DNA of 64,000 bases from NCBI GenBank assembly GCA_027922465.2, contig BQMF02000019.1, positions 1,240,001-1,304,000 on the forward strand. Direction: 5' to 3'. Shown piece by piece: positions 10,733 to 19,995 of the stretch. Made by a program: the position numbers and the translations under genes. The notes beneath the pieces were generated by a model that did no database searches, was not told the DNA's origin, and saw only the letters and a program-made list of their open reading frames with translations. Source of the DNA: Turritopsis dohrnii. Lineage: Eukaryota; Cnidaria; Hydrozoa; Anthoathecata; Oceaniidae. Within the stretch, counting starts at the first letter, position 1; every line of letters begins with the position of its first letter.

Positions 10733-11022
10733 TAAGTAAGTAAGTAAGTAACCGAGAGTTTTTAGTCCTTGGGCTTCCATGCGTAATGGTTGGTTCTTCC
10801 GCCCACCGACTTGCAACTAATAGTTGACTTACCGCCAGATACGTATAACATTGCTCTAACTTGCTCGAAGGCCAGTGTGCAGTCAGTCGATGGCTCCTAA
10901 TGGGCTGATACGCTTCTTTTAAAGCGCATCGGAGTGGAGTATCGAGATACGACATGACTGGACTCGAACACGGGTCGCAGCAGTCACACTCAAAGGTGCT
11001 AACCACTACACCATCGCGGCAC
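10733..11022 (-). mobile_element. tRNA-derived SINE with (TTAC)n tail
   Basis: On the minus strand the element starts GTGCCGCGATGGTGTAGTGG, giving an A box (TGGTGTAGTGGTTAGCA, 10997-11013), then a B box GTTCGAGTCC (10960-10969), the internal RNA polymerase III promoter of a tRNA head. A tRNA-unrelated body of about 200 bp follows, and it ends in a (TTAC)n tail, seen on the plus strand as repeated agta at 10733-10751. It lies between the post-Rep segment and the helicase of the Helentron, so it inserted after that element. No clear target-site duplication could be assigned. Confidence 0.8.
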
Positions 11023-11053
11023 AATTTACAATTTACCACCATCTAATTATTCT

Positions 11054-12440
11054 GTGCAGTTTATAAGCAAATGCGAATTGAACAATAATATTGCTTCATT
11101 AAATAAAAGGCAAAAAGAAGTTTTTGATGTTGTTTTGAATTGGGGAAAGAAAACTGTCCAGCGTATGAATTCCTTGGTTGTAATTCCGATGGATCCATTG
11201 TACATATTTTTGACAGGTGGTGGTGGTGTTGGTAAATGGCACTTGATTAAATGTATATACCATGCATTAAGCAAAATACTGGTACATGAAGGTGGTGAAA
11301 TTGATAAACCAAGAGTACTGAAGATTGCTCCAACTAGAATAGCCTCAATAAATATTGAAGGAACAAGTATCCTCACTGGGCTATGTATACCTGTTAATAA
11401 TTTTACACCACTTAGTGATAGGTAACGAAATGTGATTAGAAATAAGTTATCAGATGTTTCCTTATTCACAATTGATGAAATATCTATGGTATCATCAAAA
11501 CAATTATTGCAAATTCATCAGCGACTTTGTGAAATTGATGACACTTCAGAACAGCTCCTCTTTGCTGGGAAAAGTTTAATTGTTTGTGGAGACTTGTACC
11601 AGTTGCCACCAGTTATGACAAAGGCAGTTTTTAGCACAAGTGGTCCCCTCATTAGTGTTTTTAAGATGTGGCATTTGTTTAAACTTGGTGAACTGACAGA
11701 AGCAATGCAACAAATAGGTGATATTGTTTTTATTGATTTGTTGAACAACATTCGTGTTGGTGAGTTAGGAGACACTGGTGAAAACTCAGTGAAATCAAGA
11801 TTAATTTCCAAAAACGATGAGAATTATCCAATGCATGTCTCCCATTTGTTTGCTGAAAATATATCTGTCAATTCTCAAAATATGTTAATGCTTAACTTGC
11901 TGCTCAGCACAACCCAAATTTGTATTTCTTCAATTGATCTTTTCCCCAAACATGTAACTCAGGGAGAAATAGAATCGCTAAAAAATATGCAGCATAGTGA
12001 TACGGCAACATGTTTAGAAATTAAAGTTGGTGCACGAGTAATATAACGAGTAATAACAAACTAATACAGATATTGAATATCGTATGATAAATGGCCAAAT
12101 AGGAACAATTTCCCACGTTTCTATAGGAGATAATACATGCAGATTAGTGTACATTAAGTTTGATAATGAGAATGCTGGTCATAAAAAACGAGTTAATGAC
12201 CCTTATGCCCTATCGAACAATTGTGTTCCTATTGAACGTTCTGAACCTAACTTTCATGTCAGAAATAGAAGCTCCATGTCACCAAGGGTGAAACAAACCC
12301 AGTTTCCATTAAGGCTGCCTTATGCATGCACTGTACATGAGATACAAGGTTTGACTCTTGATGAGGCTGTCGTCAGTTTTAATTTAGTGTAAGAGAGAAA
12401 ATTTAATCCAGGACAGACGTATTTGGCTATGAGCAGGGTC
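11054..12440 (+). pseudogene. Helentron Pif1-like SF1 helicase
   Basis: Three consecutive broken frames cover the helicase. 11054-11425 has LNKRQKEVFD (Q-motif region), Walker A FLTGGGGVGKWHLIK, and APTRIASINIEGTSI (motif Ia). 11432-12046 has FTIDEISMVSS (Walker B, DE), LIVCGDLYQLPPV (motif III) and TEAMQQIGDIVFIDLLNNIR. 12084-12392 has NGQIGTISHV and YACTVHEIQGLTLDEAVV (motif V/VI region), continuing at 12415 as TYLAMSRVKSIKGL. In Walker A the conserved Ser/Thr after GK is Trp, which would impair nucleotide binding. Stops at 11423, 12044 and 12390 confirm decay. In Rep-helicase transposons this domain unwinds the strand released by Rep. Confidence 0.85.
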
Positions 12441-12457
12441 AAGTCAATAAAGGGTTT

Positions 12458-13218
12458 GTGTTTCACAGGAAATACGTTAAGTCTGTCTTCACCTGTAACA
12501 ACACAGTTAAAGATGAGTATGCTCGTTTAAGGAAGAAAGACAACGTTTCAGAACCTTTGAAGGATTTGTACGTATCAGAGAAAACTTTAACTCTTAGTTT
12601 ACTAAACGTGCGATCTTTGAAAAGGCACTGTGTTGATTTAAAGGGAGAAAAGAGTGTTACAGAAAGTTATTTATTATGCTTAACTGAAACGCAATTACAA
12701 TTAGATCACAACCCCAACGAATTAATAGAAATCCAAAGTAGTTTATAACAGTTTAAGATGGTTTTGAATAGTAGTGAAAATAAATTTGAGAGTCTTGCCT
12801 TTGGATTTCAAAGTTCTATTGCTATTATTGATCAGTTATTATTGCCTGGGTTTTTGTATATGAAGATTCTAAAACAACATACGGTCCAAAAGAACCTGGT
12901 TTTTTGTTACTATATAGGTCTCATGATTGCAGTATTAAGTCATTTTTAAGCACCTTGAACTACTTCATAGCTAATTGTGAACTCGGTTTTGTTTTAGGCG
13001 GTTTTAATGTTAATGGAAAGTTATGTGTATGTTTATATCAAGCCATAACTAAATTTGACCAAATGGTACAGTGTCCTACTTATGTCGATGGTTCACTACT
13101 GAACCATGCTTACGTCAAGAAACATCTTGCAGATACGTTCATGGTTACCCTATTGACAAAGTGTGTGAACTTCTCTGATGATTACCTTGTAAAAATCAGA
13201 TTATCGCAGAAAGAATAA
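12458..13218 (+). pseudogene. Helentron AP-endonuclease-like (EEP) domain
   Basis: After the helicase, LTLSLLNVRSLKRHC and LLCLTETQLQLDHN match the start of an exonuclease-endonuclease-phosphatase domain, with the Asn and the catalytic Glu in TETQ. Further on, LLYRSHDCSIKSFL, GFVLGGFNVNG, FDQMVQCPTYVDGSLLNHAYV and FSDDYLVKIRLS follow the usual order. The expected GDFN is GGFN, DHVYV is NHAYV and SDHxLV is SDDYLV, so several catalytic positions have decayed. A stop at 12748 and shifts near 12760 and 12900 break the frame. This C-terminal endonuclease is what distinguishes Helentrons from canonical Helitrons. Confidence 0.75.
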
Positions 13219-13230
13219 ACAAACTGTCTG

Positions 13231-14037
13231 AATTGAAGAATTGGCAATGGACCTTTAAATAAAAATAACGTTTCCGATATGAAAAAATTAACCGTTCCCT
13301 CATCTTTGTTATTTTCCATACCACGAGCAAATGAATTGCTCTCTGTAATTACTCTTCTTAAATAATTGACTATGAAAATGGGAACTGAAATAATAAGTGC
13401 GTTGTAACTTATGACATGAAATGAGAAAAACATTTAGGCACTAATTTGGGAAGTGTATATACCGATCTATTATATTGACATTTTCTGTTATCAGAAAAAA
13501 CTGAAAAAACATTGCGCATCTCAGTTGATATACTCGTAGATGTATGAAATACCGGAACTGTAGATGTTATTTGCAACCTTCTTCCGCAACAGTGGGGTGC
13601 GAATCAAAAAACTCAAATCAGCACACCTTTTTGTTCAGAGAAAGAAAGAGGTGAAAGAAAGGGATGGGCGCTAAATCGAACATTTGCAACAATCTGTTCT
13701 GTTTTAATTTAAAGAGTGGTAGTCATGAGTAGCATATATTATATGAGTCTCTCACCGAAGGTCAATGAAACAAAAAAGAATCATTGCTAAGATTAAAAGC
13801 ACTTTTAAAGTTTCCTATTATTTTGTCCAAAGTCCAGGTTCCCTGTCTCGCTTTTGCAAAACCTTTTAAATTTTGTTTACCAATGAACCGTGATCTATCA
13901 GAGCGAAAGTAATTGGATGTCACTTGTCATTTGCATATTTCAAACAGGTCTTATGACCTCGTGCTTCTACAAAGGATTCTTTCAGAGTTTGTTGCTGACG
14001 GAGTTGTCGTGTGAAACGTGTTAAGAGTTTTTTAAAA
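13231..14037. other. No gene recognised
   Basis: Sequence downstream of the Helentron with no supported ORF or clear repeat. Confidence 0.4.
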
Positions 14038-14275
14038 ATGAATGCCAGTGGTAAAGGTTTGTGGTCAATTTTGTATTCATTTTTGATTTCTGCAGGGTTT
14101 AATTTTTTAATTGATTACCTTAAACATAGGAAAACAACCAATTAAGGAAAAAAGTAATAAAACAACTGTTGATAGCAAAAAGAAAAGTGAGGAAAACAAG
14201 AAACAAGAAAGCAAGAAAATGGAACAACAACATATGGCGCCAGCCAATGAAAAACCTCTACAGAAGGATGAGTAA
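14038..14275 (+). CDS. Candidate two-exon gene, small Lys/Glu-rich protein (or first exons of a longer gene)
   Basis: ATG at 14038 begins MNASG, followed by a good donor at 14051 (G|GTAAAG). A 79-nt intron ends in a T-rich tract and acatag at 14129. Exon 2 continues in frame as KQPIKEKSNKTTVDSKKK and ends QQHMAPANEKPLQKDE with TAA at 14273. The product would be about 52 residues, very rich in Lys, Glu, Gln and Ser, with no membrane segment, so it is probably intrinsically disordered. A second good donor (GA|GTAAGC) overlaps the stop at 14272, so exon 2 may instead splice onward. The ATG lies in an AAAATG context. No family was recognised, and this is a splice-signal prediction only. Confidence 0.35.
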
Positions 14276-15022
14276 GCAGGCCCCTCCAGAAAGAGAAACC
14301 AATGTATGTATGCTTATATTTCCTATTGCTTCTTTTTCTGTGCCGTCACGGAGACTGGTTTTAAGTCTCTCGTTTACGTATCAAAGATGGAGGCAATACG
14401 AAATAAATGATCTCGTTAACCCAAACAAAAATAACAAAACTTAGACGGCAAAATATAGTGAAGATCGAACACATTGAAAGCACTCGTTCTTTTAGTTTTT
14501 AATTTAAGCAGACTCTTATTTAATGCTTTCAAATTGTTGGTTGGGCATAGGCAATGATTGGTGTCTGAAAGGGCTTTTATGAAGTGCAGTTTTGTCAAAT
14601 GAACATAATTTGATTTATTCTTCTTGCTTTTTAAGCATTATCAGTTGTTGGATGTATTCATAATTTGTACAGTCACCATAGGCGAAGTGGTTTTAAAAAA
14701 CTAAGTGTCGTTAAGCTCTATCAGGACGATGATCTATCCGAACAAATCTTTTTTCTGCAAATATTTCTACACAAACACAACTATGAACCCCATTTAAACA
14801 AATTTATTTTTAAATTTGCGGTCAAAATCTTTTTAATAAGTGTCATCCTTTTCGTTAGACTAATGACCAATCGGGTCAGTATTTTAGATCAAGATCCGTT
14901 TTTAAAAGTAAACGGTTTTTTAAGCGAATCAAAACGTAATTTGAGCAAGACCTTCAAGTTGATGTTCACTTTTTACAATTGTTTTTTTTTCTTTTCTTTT
15001 TAAATTCATCATTTGTCCCCAG
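14276..15022. other. No clear gene; possible intron of neighbouring gene
   Basis: A long open frame (14685-15003) follows a possible acceptor (ttgtacag) but is rich in Phe/Lys codons from AT-rich DNA and looks non-coding. The stretch ends in a strong polypyrimidine tract and cccag at 15022. Confidence 0.3.
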
Positions 15023-15474
15023 TCAAAAAGGGAGCAGTATCTAGACAAGAATATTTTGACTTCTTGATACAATCAGAAAGCAAAGCCCGCAGAGTAGTTT
15101 GTTTCAATGCCAACAGACGATCTAGAATATTGGATAATCAACGAAACCTTACAGGAGGGTAAGACTTATATCCTTACCAATCTTCGTCTTAGATGTGTTA
15201 ATGAAACTTGGTATAATTGTTACAAGTATATCGAAAATGATGCTAAACAAATCATCGACTGTGATGCCTGTAATATCAAATTTCATCAAGCAGCATGTAA
15301 TGGTTCTTGGAACCTTTCAATTGTCTTGCAAGATTTATCCACCAAAGAGAATCACAACATCTTTTTAACAATGACATTGGTATTCCAACTACATCATCTC
15401 TGTGATTTTCCATTAGACGATGAAAATTCAGTCGCAAAGAGTGTTTTGGATATCAAGTCACTTTCGAGGTAGTT
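15023..15474 (+). CDS. Candidate spliced exons with PHD-like Cys/His segment (gene fragment)
   Basis: A T-rich tract with cccag at 15022 precedes an open exon starting KKGAVSRQEYFDFLIQ and containing NANRRSRILDNQRN, up to a donor GG|GTAAGA at 15159. If the 34-nt segment 15159-15192 is removed as an intron (GT...TTAG), the frame continues into CVNETWYNCYKYIENDAKQ and IIDCDACNIKFHQAAC. The spacing C-x2-C-x4-H-x3-C with flanking Trp resembles a PHD finger, a chromatin-binding zinc fold, but one early Cys seems to be Tyr. The frame ends at 15474. A 34-nt intron is unusually short for an animal. It may be a decayed gene interrupted downstream by the PLE. Confidence 0.3.
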
Positions 15475-15697
15475 GACAAGAAAGCGCTCAGTATAACTCT
15501 CTGTTGAGTTATGCTCGGATTTTGCTGACATTTGTTTTGTTGTGTCTACAGTCTCGTTTGTGAACTTACAGACATACTGGCACTTTTATTCATTATCCCC
15601 TGCTATTGCGATAATTGCAAACTGATTTTTGTTAGTAAGAATTTTTGTTATTAATATGGTGATTCCAACAAAGAAAGCTAATTTACCATTGTCGTTT
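15475..15697. other. Flank of PLE insertion
   Basis: AT-rich sequence without a gene. TACCATTGT at 15684-15692 recurs at 18450-18458 beyond the PLE and is a candidate target-site duplication. Confidence 0.5.
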
Positions 15698-15898
15698 ACA
15701 ATTTTTTGTTATCAATTTTTACGCTTTTTTACTTAATTATATTTTATCAGTCATTTGGGACCGTTTTTAACTATTAACTTGTATATTTTTCAAATTTAGT
15801 ATTTTAGCAGTATAATTTGTTTTACCTGATGATGTAGAAACCTCTACGAAAAGCTTCGTAAATATATAAATTTTAAAAAATGTTCTGAATGTTGTCTA
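15698..15898 (+). repeat. Left PLE pLTR (direct repeat copy 1)
   Basis: Identical to 18251-18451. It begins acaattttttgttatc and ends gaatgttgtcta. The reading frame of the RT ORF is open through the end of this repeat (KCSECCLSC just before the Met), so translation might begin further upstream. Confidence 0.9.
15821..15862 (+). ncRNA. Hammerhead ribozyme-like motif, left pLTR
   Basis: The order is TTTAC (stem I), CTGATGA (catalytic core), a 4-bp stem II (GTAG/CTAC), GAA (core), AAGCTT (stem III, self-complementary), C (predicted cleavage site) and GTAAA (stem I partner). Stem I pairs perfectly. Stem III is a 6-nt palindrome with no loop, which fits ribozymes that work as dimers. One U lies between the core and stem II and is non-canonical. 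Hammerhead motifs are known in PLE terminal repeats, where they would process tandem transcripts. Confidence 0.65.
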
Positions 15899-15907
15899 TC
15901 TTGCTTA

Positions 15908-18250
15908 ATGGCGAATATTTCAATTTTAAAGATTTTACCGGAACAAATCGCCGCTACTGCTAAAGACTTTATAAGATTATTATCAAAACTACAACGAACA
16001 TCTTCGGACATTGGTTTTGTTAAACAAGCGTTATACCATCGGTTTATACCTACGTTTGCAAAAGTACAAGGACAGTTCCATAATGACTACATTGAGTGGA
16101 AAGCAGTAAATTTGATTTTAAGATCAAGCTTGAATAATCATGAAACTAGACTTCGAACTGTTATATCCCAACTGGAAGAAATACGCAAGAATTTGTATGC
16201 AAGATGTGGAAAATTATTTACAAAACTCATATTGAATGCATCTTTGAAATTGCTGCGAAAAGCAAATATTGAACAACTTGTTACAAAAAACAAGAAAGTT
16301 TGTAAATTGGCTGTTAACAGAGAACGTTTCACACCATATGTACCTGTCATTAACTTGTCAGATATGTACCTGAATACTCGACCCCTGAGTTATGGTCTAA
16401 ATCATTGTTTTACAGATAAGAACAAATATATTAAGAAAAATATCGCATTGGAATTCGAGGCAGTTGCTTCCAGGATCGATTCATCTTTAAATTCCCAAGA
16501 CAGAGAAAATGTACATGAATATCTTCGTTCTTGGACAACCCGTTTTAGTAAAAATGTTTACCATACCAAAGACGAAACATTTCGTAAGTTAAATAAATTG
16601 CGTCAAAATAAAGATATTGTGATTTTGAATGCTGATAAAGAGTCCTGTGTAGTGATATTGAAAAAGTCTGATTATATCCAAAAAGTAAATGACATGATAA
16701 ATGAAGGTATTTTAAATAATGTATATGAACCTACATTAGACAGTACCCACAAGGATTTGTCCAGCTTTCAAAGCTTCCTGTATAGACACTTTAGAAACCA
16801 TCCAAATTATGCTGAAATGAGACCTCAATCCAACCAACCTGCACGTTTTTTCGCTACAGCTAAGACGCATAAGTTTTCCAGTATTGATGACATTGAGGTA
16901 GAAACACTTAAACTTAGACCGATCATTGATCAAACGGGCACAGCAACATACAAAACCTCTAAGGTTATATCAAAATACCTCCAGCCACTAACAAGCAATG
17001 AGTATGTTATTGAGGACTGCATGAAGTTTCCTGACATTATAAGAAACATAACATTAGAAAATGACGAAGAATTAGTATCCTACGATGTCGAATCTCTATT
17101 TACCAGTATACCTATCGATGACACTATTAATTTCATTTGTGATGAAATTTATCGTAATAAGGTCTTACAACCCTTGTGCAAAGAAAGTATATTTCGTAAA
17201 CTACTTAGAAAGCTTTCTTCGGATTGTGTCTTTTCCGTCAATGAACGTTTGATAAAACAGATAGATGGTTGCCCCATGGGTGGTCCAATATCCGTAGTAT
17301 TCGCAAACATATATATGAATAAAATGGAGAGAGACGTGGTCAAACCAATTAAACCGCAATTATATAAGCGTTACGTAGACGATACCTGTGCAAAGCATAA
17401 GTTGGGTGAAACTGATAATTTGTTTGAATCTCTCAACAACTATCATCCGAAAATTAAATTGACCATGGAAAACAACCCTTCGCGATTTTTAGACACCGAA
17501 ATTATCCGTGTTGGAAATCAGTTTAAAACCAAAGTCCACAGGAAGGAGAACAAACTCCCAACACATTGGACATCGGCAGTACCGAAAAGGTATAAAAGAA
17601 ATTGCATTCTGGGAGATTTGCACCGAGCATTTAAAATTTCCGATTATTTTCATGACGAAATTGTGTATATCAAGAATAAATACAGAAAAGCTGGTTATCC
17701 TCCTGCATTTGTAAATAGTGTCATAAGAGATTATAATCGAGAAAAAGAGGAATTTATTATCCCAGCATGGCTGTTCGAAGATAAGAGAAGAATTTTCTTC
17801 ACACTCCCTTATTGTCAAAGAAACGAGGAAGAAGTTAAAAGGTTCGTCGTAAAACTTAATGAGTGGACAAACCACCGTTTCACATTTATTACCCTGTGGT
17901 CTACAAAGAAAATTCAATCGATTTTTCCTTTGAAAGACAAAGTTCAACACCGATCATGCGTGATTTATGAAGGCACCTGCTCATGCGGTATGAATTATGT
18001 CGGTGAAACGATTCGTAATGCTCATACAAGATGGTCTGAACATGATAAGATGTTTACAAAGTCTGAGCCAGCTCAGCACATCACGTTGAATGATGGACAC
18101 TCTTTTAGTTGGAGAGTGCTAACCAACGCCCCTATTAATAACAATAAACGGAAAATATTAGAAGCATTTTATATCCGATCTTTTAAACCAGTTCTTAACG
18201 AACAGATAGAAACAAAACGCCTTTTATTATTCCATAATGGAGTGACTTAA
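15908..18250 (+). CDS. PLE reverse transcriptase with C-terminal GIY-YIG endonuclease
   Basis: A 780-residue intact ORF. The N-terminal 280 residues are Lys-rich with Leu-heptad-like stretches. RT motifs follow: RFFATAKTHKF and LRPIIDQTGTATYK (motifs 1-2), YDVESLFTSIP near residue 398 (motif A, with D), GCPMGGPISVVFANIYM near 456 (motif B), YKRYVDDTC near 489 (motif C, YVDD catalytic pair) and FLDTEI near 524. From residue 680, HRSCVIYEGTCSCGMNYVGET is a CxxxxxCxC element merging into GIY-YIG. It is followed by the catalytic-type Arg in HTRWSEH and Glu in ILEAFYI. PLE enzymes nick target DNA with GIY-YIG and prime cDNA synthesis there. Start at 15908 is the first Met; the frame stays open about 24 codons upstream into the pLTR. 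Confidence 0.92.
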   Translation: MANISILKILPEQIAATAKDFIRLLSKLQRTSSDIGFVKQALYHRFIPTFAKVQGQFHNDYIEWKAVNLILRSSLNNHETRLRTVISQLEEIRKNLYARCGKLFTKLILNASLKLLRKANIEQLVTKNKKVCKLAVNRERFTPYVPVINLSDMYLNTRPLSYGLNHCFTDKNKYIKKNIALEFEAVASRIDSSLNSQDRENVHEYLRSWTTRFSKNVYHTKDETFRKLNKLRQNKDIVILNADKESCVVILKKSDYIQKVNDMINEGILNNVYEPTLDSTHKDLSSFQSFLYRHFRNHPNYAEMRPQSNQPARFFATAKTHKFSSIDDIEVETLKLRPIIDQTGTATYKTSKVISKYLQPLTSNEYVIEDCMKFPDIIRNITLENDEELVSYDVESLFTSIPIDDTINFICDEIYRNKVLQPLCKESIFRKLLRKLSSDCVFSVNERLIKQIDGCPMGGPISVVFANIYMNKMERDVVKPIKPQLYKRYVDDTCAKHKLGETDNLFESLNNYHPKIKLTMENNPSRFLDTEIIRVGNQFKTKVHRKENKLPTHWTSAVPKRYKRNCILGDLHRAFKISDYFHDEIVYIKNKYRKAGYPPAFVNSVIRDYNREKEEFIIPAWLFEDKRRIFFTLPYCQRNEEEVKRFVVKLNEWTNHRFTFITLWSTKKIQSIFPLKDKVQHRSCVIYEGTCSCGMNYVGETIRNAHTRWSEHDKMFTKSEPAQHITLNDGHSFSWRVLTNAPINNNKRKILEAFYIRSFKPVLNEQIETKRLLLFHNGVT

Positions 18251-18451
18251 ACAATTTTTTGTTATCAATTTTTACGCTTTTTTACTTAATTATATTTTAT
18301 CAGTCATTTGGGACCGTTTTTAACTATTAACTTGTATATTTTTCAAATTTAGTATTTTAGCAGTATAATTTGTTTTACCTGATGATGTAGAAACCTCTAC
18401 GAAAAGCTTCGTAAATATATAAATTTTAAAAAATGTTCTGAATGTTGTCTA
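18251..18451 (+). repeat. Right PLE pLTR (direct repeat copy 2)
   Basis: Identical to 15698-15898. It begins right after the TAA of the RT ORF, which is usual for the 3' pLTR of a PLE. Confidence 0.9.
18374..18415 (+). ncRNA. Hammerhead ribozyme-like motif, right pLTR
   Basis: Identical to the motif at 15821-15862. Cleavage at both copies would release a unit-length transcript of about 2.55 kb spanning the ORF. Confidence 0.65.
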
Positions 18452-19392
18452 CCATTGTTGTTGTTATTTAAATCCAGTCAAAATTTTTTGTATCTTAAAG
18501 CTCCATCGCTTCCATTAAGGTGGATTCACACCAACCTTAAACGGGATTTTTGCGGAGTGTAGCTTTTAAGCGGAACGGAGCTCATTTGGCAAGATCAAAT
18601 ATTGTCATCAAAATACTAACAGAGAGATGCGTTCGGCTGCTGTCAATCGCTGAAATTTCTTACAGGACATACCAAAAATCTCAATTTTCTCGCTTACCTT
18701 AAAGTTTTGCAAATTGCGATGTAGATATTAATATGATTGATCAAGCCCAAAAGTGTTCAGTGTATAGCTTTAGGGTAAAATTGTCGATGTGTACGGGAGC
18801 GGGAAGGCCAAAGTAGTTGCTTTTTTGAGTTAAGTAGATATTGCCCAAAAATATTCCAAATGCTCAGAGGTTTGTAATGAACTTCCCACTGAGAATATTG
18901 CTTGTTGATACTTAAATTTAAATTTAGATCAAAGCTGAAAGTTGTGCATCTCACAAGCTGTGTATCTATCTGTGAGGAATAAAATAAAAAACTGCTATTT
19001 CTTCTCCTCCATTCCTTTTTATCTTTAAGCCATGTTTACTCAAGTTGGTGTTGTATTTTGATCCACTTAGCTGTTTTTATTTCCACACAAAACACAAAAC
19101 AAGACATAAAAGTCCAATGATAATGATAAAATCTAATGTTACTTTTGTCATCCCACAAAATGTTATTCATAAGAATAGGTCCTTTTAGAGATTTAGCACC
19201 CATTTTGAATTCTTATTGCAAGCTAATTTATTGTTCATGGGAAATGATTTGCATGTTCCGTTATGGTTATAAAAAACTTTTTATGCTGACAGCGAATGTG
19301 TGTGTAGAAAAAATTGGCTTTGATAATTTCTAATATATATAATGTCTAAATCAATGCAATCATGGAATTTGTCTACTTAAAAGACTACAATC
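18452..19392. other. No gene; possible truncated MITE near 18518
   Basis: Around 18518-18560 the sequence aaggtggattcacaccaacc resembles a MITE terminus, but no matching inverted end was found. The rest is AT-rich without features. Confidence 0.3.
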
Positions 19393-19395
19393 TTA

Positions 19396-19992
19396 AGCTT
19401 GGTTTCCAATAACAAAAAATTATCGTGCGATCGTCGTGCAACAAATGTTGTGCTACTTGTCGCACGACTTTTTGTTGCACGACAGCCTTGTTTCCATTAC
19501 ACGATTTTGCGTGGTTTGTTTACAAATGTTTGGCCAGAAATTCAAAATATTATTTCAAATTGGACAAGCGTTTGTTGTTTACTTGTCAGCTTTCTCTTTG
19601 TGCAACGTTATTAAGCTTTTTAAAACGTAGAAGAAATTTGCAGAGAAAGAGAAAGCACTCTTCCCGGGTTTGCAGACTGTTTAAAAGTCGTTCAGTAACA
19701 GGAGCATACTACCTTTTTTAGTATCCGAACTCAGTTTCATGATCGTGAGTTGTTTTTTTATCAATATCTACGAATGTTACGCAACATGTTTGAGCACTTG
19801 CTATTGCAACTGTAGCACGACTGTCGTGGCGATAGAATTTTTTCTATCTGTACGACAATGTTGTGCGACATCAAAAAATGTTGCACGATCTTCCACATGT
19901 TGCACGACAAGTGTTTCCATTACGTCGTGGGACTGTAGTACGACTGTAGTGCGACGATCGCACGATAAAATTTCTTTATTGGAAACCAAGCT
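19396..19992. mobile_element. PIF/Harbinger-like MITE (597 bp)
   Basis: Terminal inverted repeats begin AGCTTGGTTTCCAATA at both ends and continue with ATCGTGCGATCGTCG. The element is flanked by TTA at 19393-19395 and 19993-19995, a 3-bp duplication of the type made by PIF/Harbinger transposases. The interior is rich in short CG-containing words (tcgtgc, gcacga, tgtcgtgcaac) in both orientations, which look like repeated transposase-binding sites. No transposase is encoded. Confidence 0.8.
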
Positions 19993-19995
19993 TTA

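Larger units (their letters stand above)
6660..13230 (+). mobile_element. Decayed Helentron (Rep/helicase/endonuclease rolling-circle transposon)
   Basis: Coding blocks for a 2A-linked cysteine peptidase, a Lys-rich region with a Cys motif, DUF6570-like and Helitron_like_N Rep, a Pif1-type helicase and an AP-endonuclease-like domain occur in one 6.6-kb stretch. Fusion of Rep/helicase to an endonuclease is the defining feature of Helentrons. All blocks are on the plus strand except the Rep block (8531-10246), which is reversed. Frameshifts and stops break every domain, and a SINE sits at 10733-11022, so the element is dead. Its ends were not found. Confidence 0.8.
15698..18451 (+). mobile_element. 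Intact Penelope-like element (EN+ type)
   Basis: Two 201-bp direct repeats, identical base for base (15698-15898 and 18251-18451), flank an uninterrupted ORF for RT plus GIY-YIG. A TACCATTGT duplication sits at the outer edges. Terminal direct repeats (pLTRs) of this sort come from tandem insertion and are typical of Penelope-like elements. Identity of the repeats and the intact ORF indicate a recent insertion, possibly of a still active copy. Confidence 0.9.

Noticed and set aside
14169..14444. 91-codon Lys/Arg-rich ORF
   Set aside because: It overlaps the better-supported Lys/Glu-rich exon in another frame and its composition follows from A-rich DNA.
17489..17950. 153-codon minus-strand ORF
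   Set aside because: Antisense shadow of the PLE reverse transcriptase.
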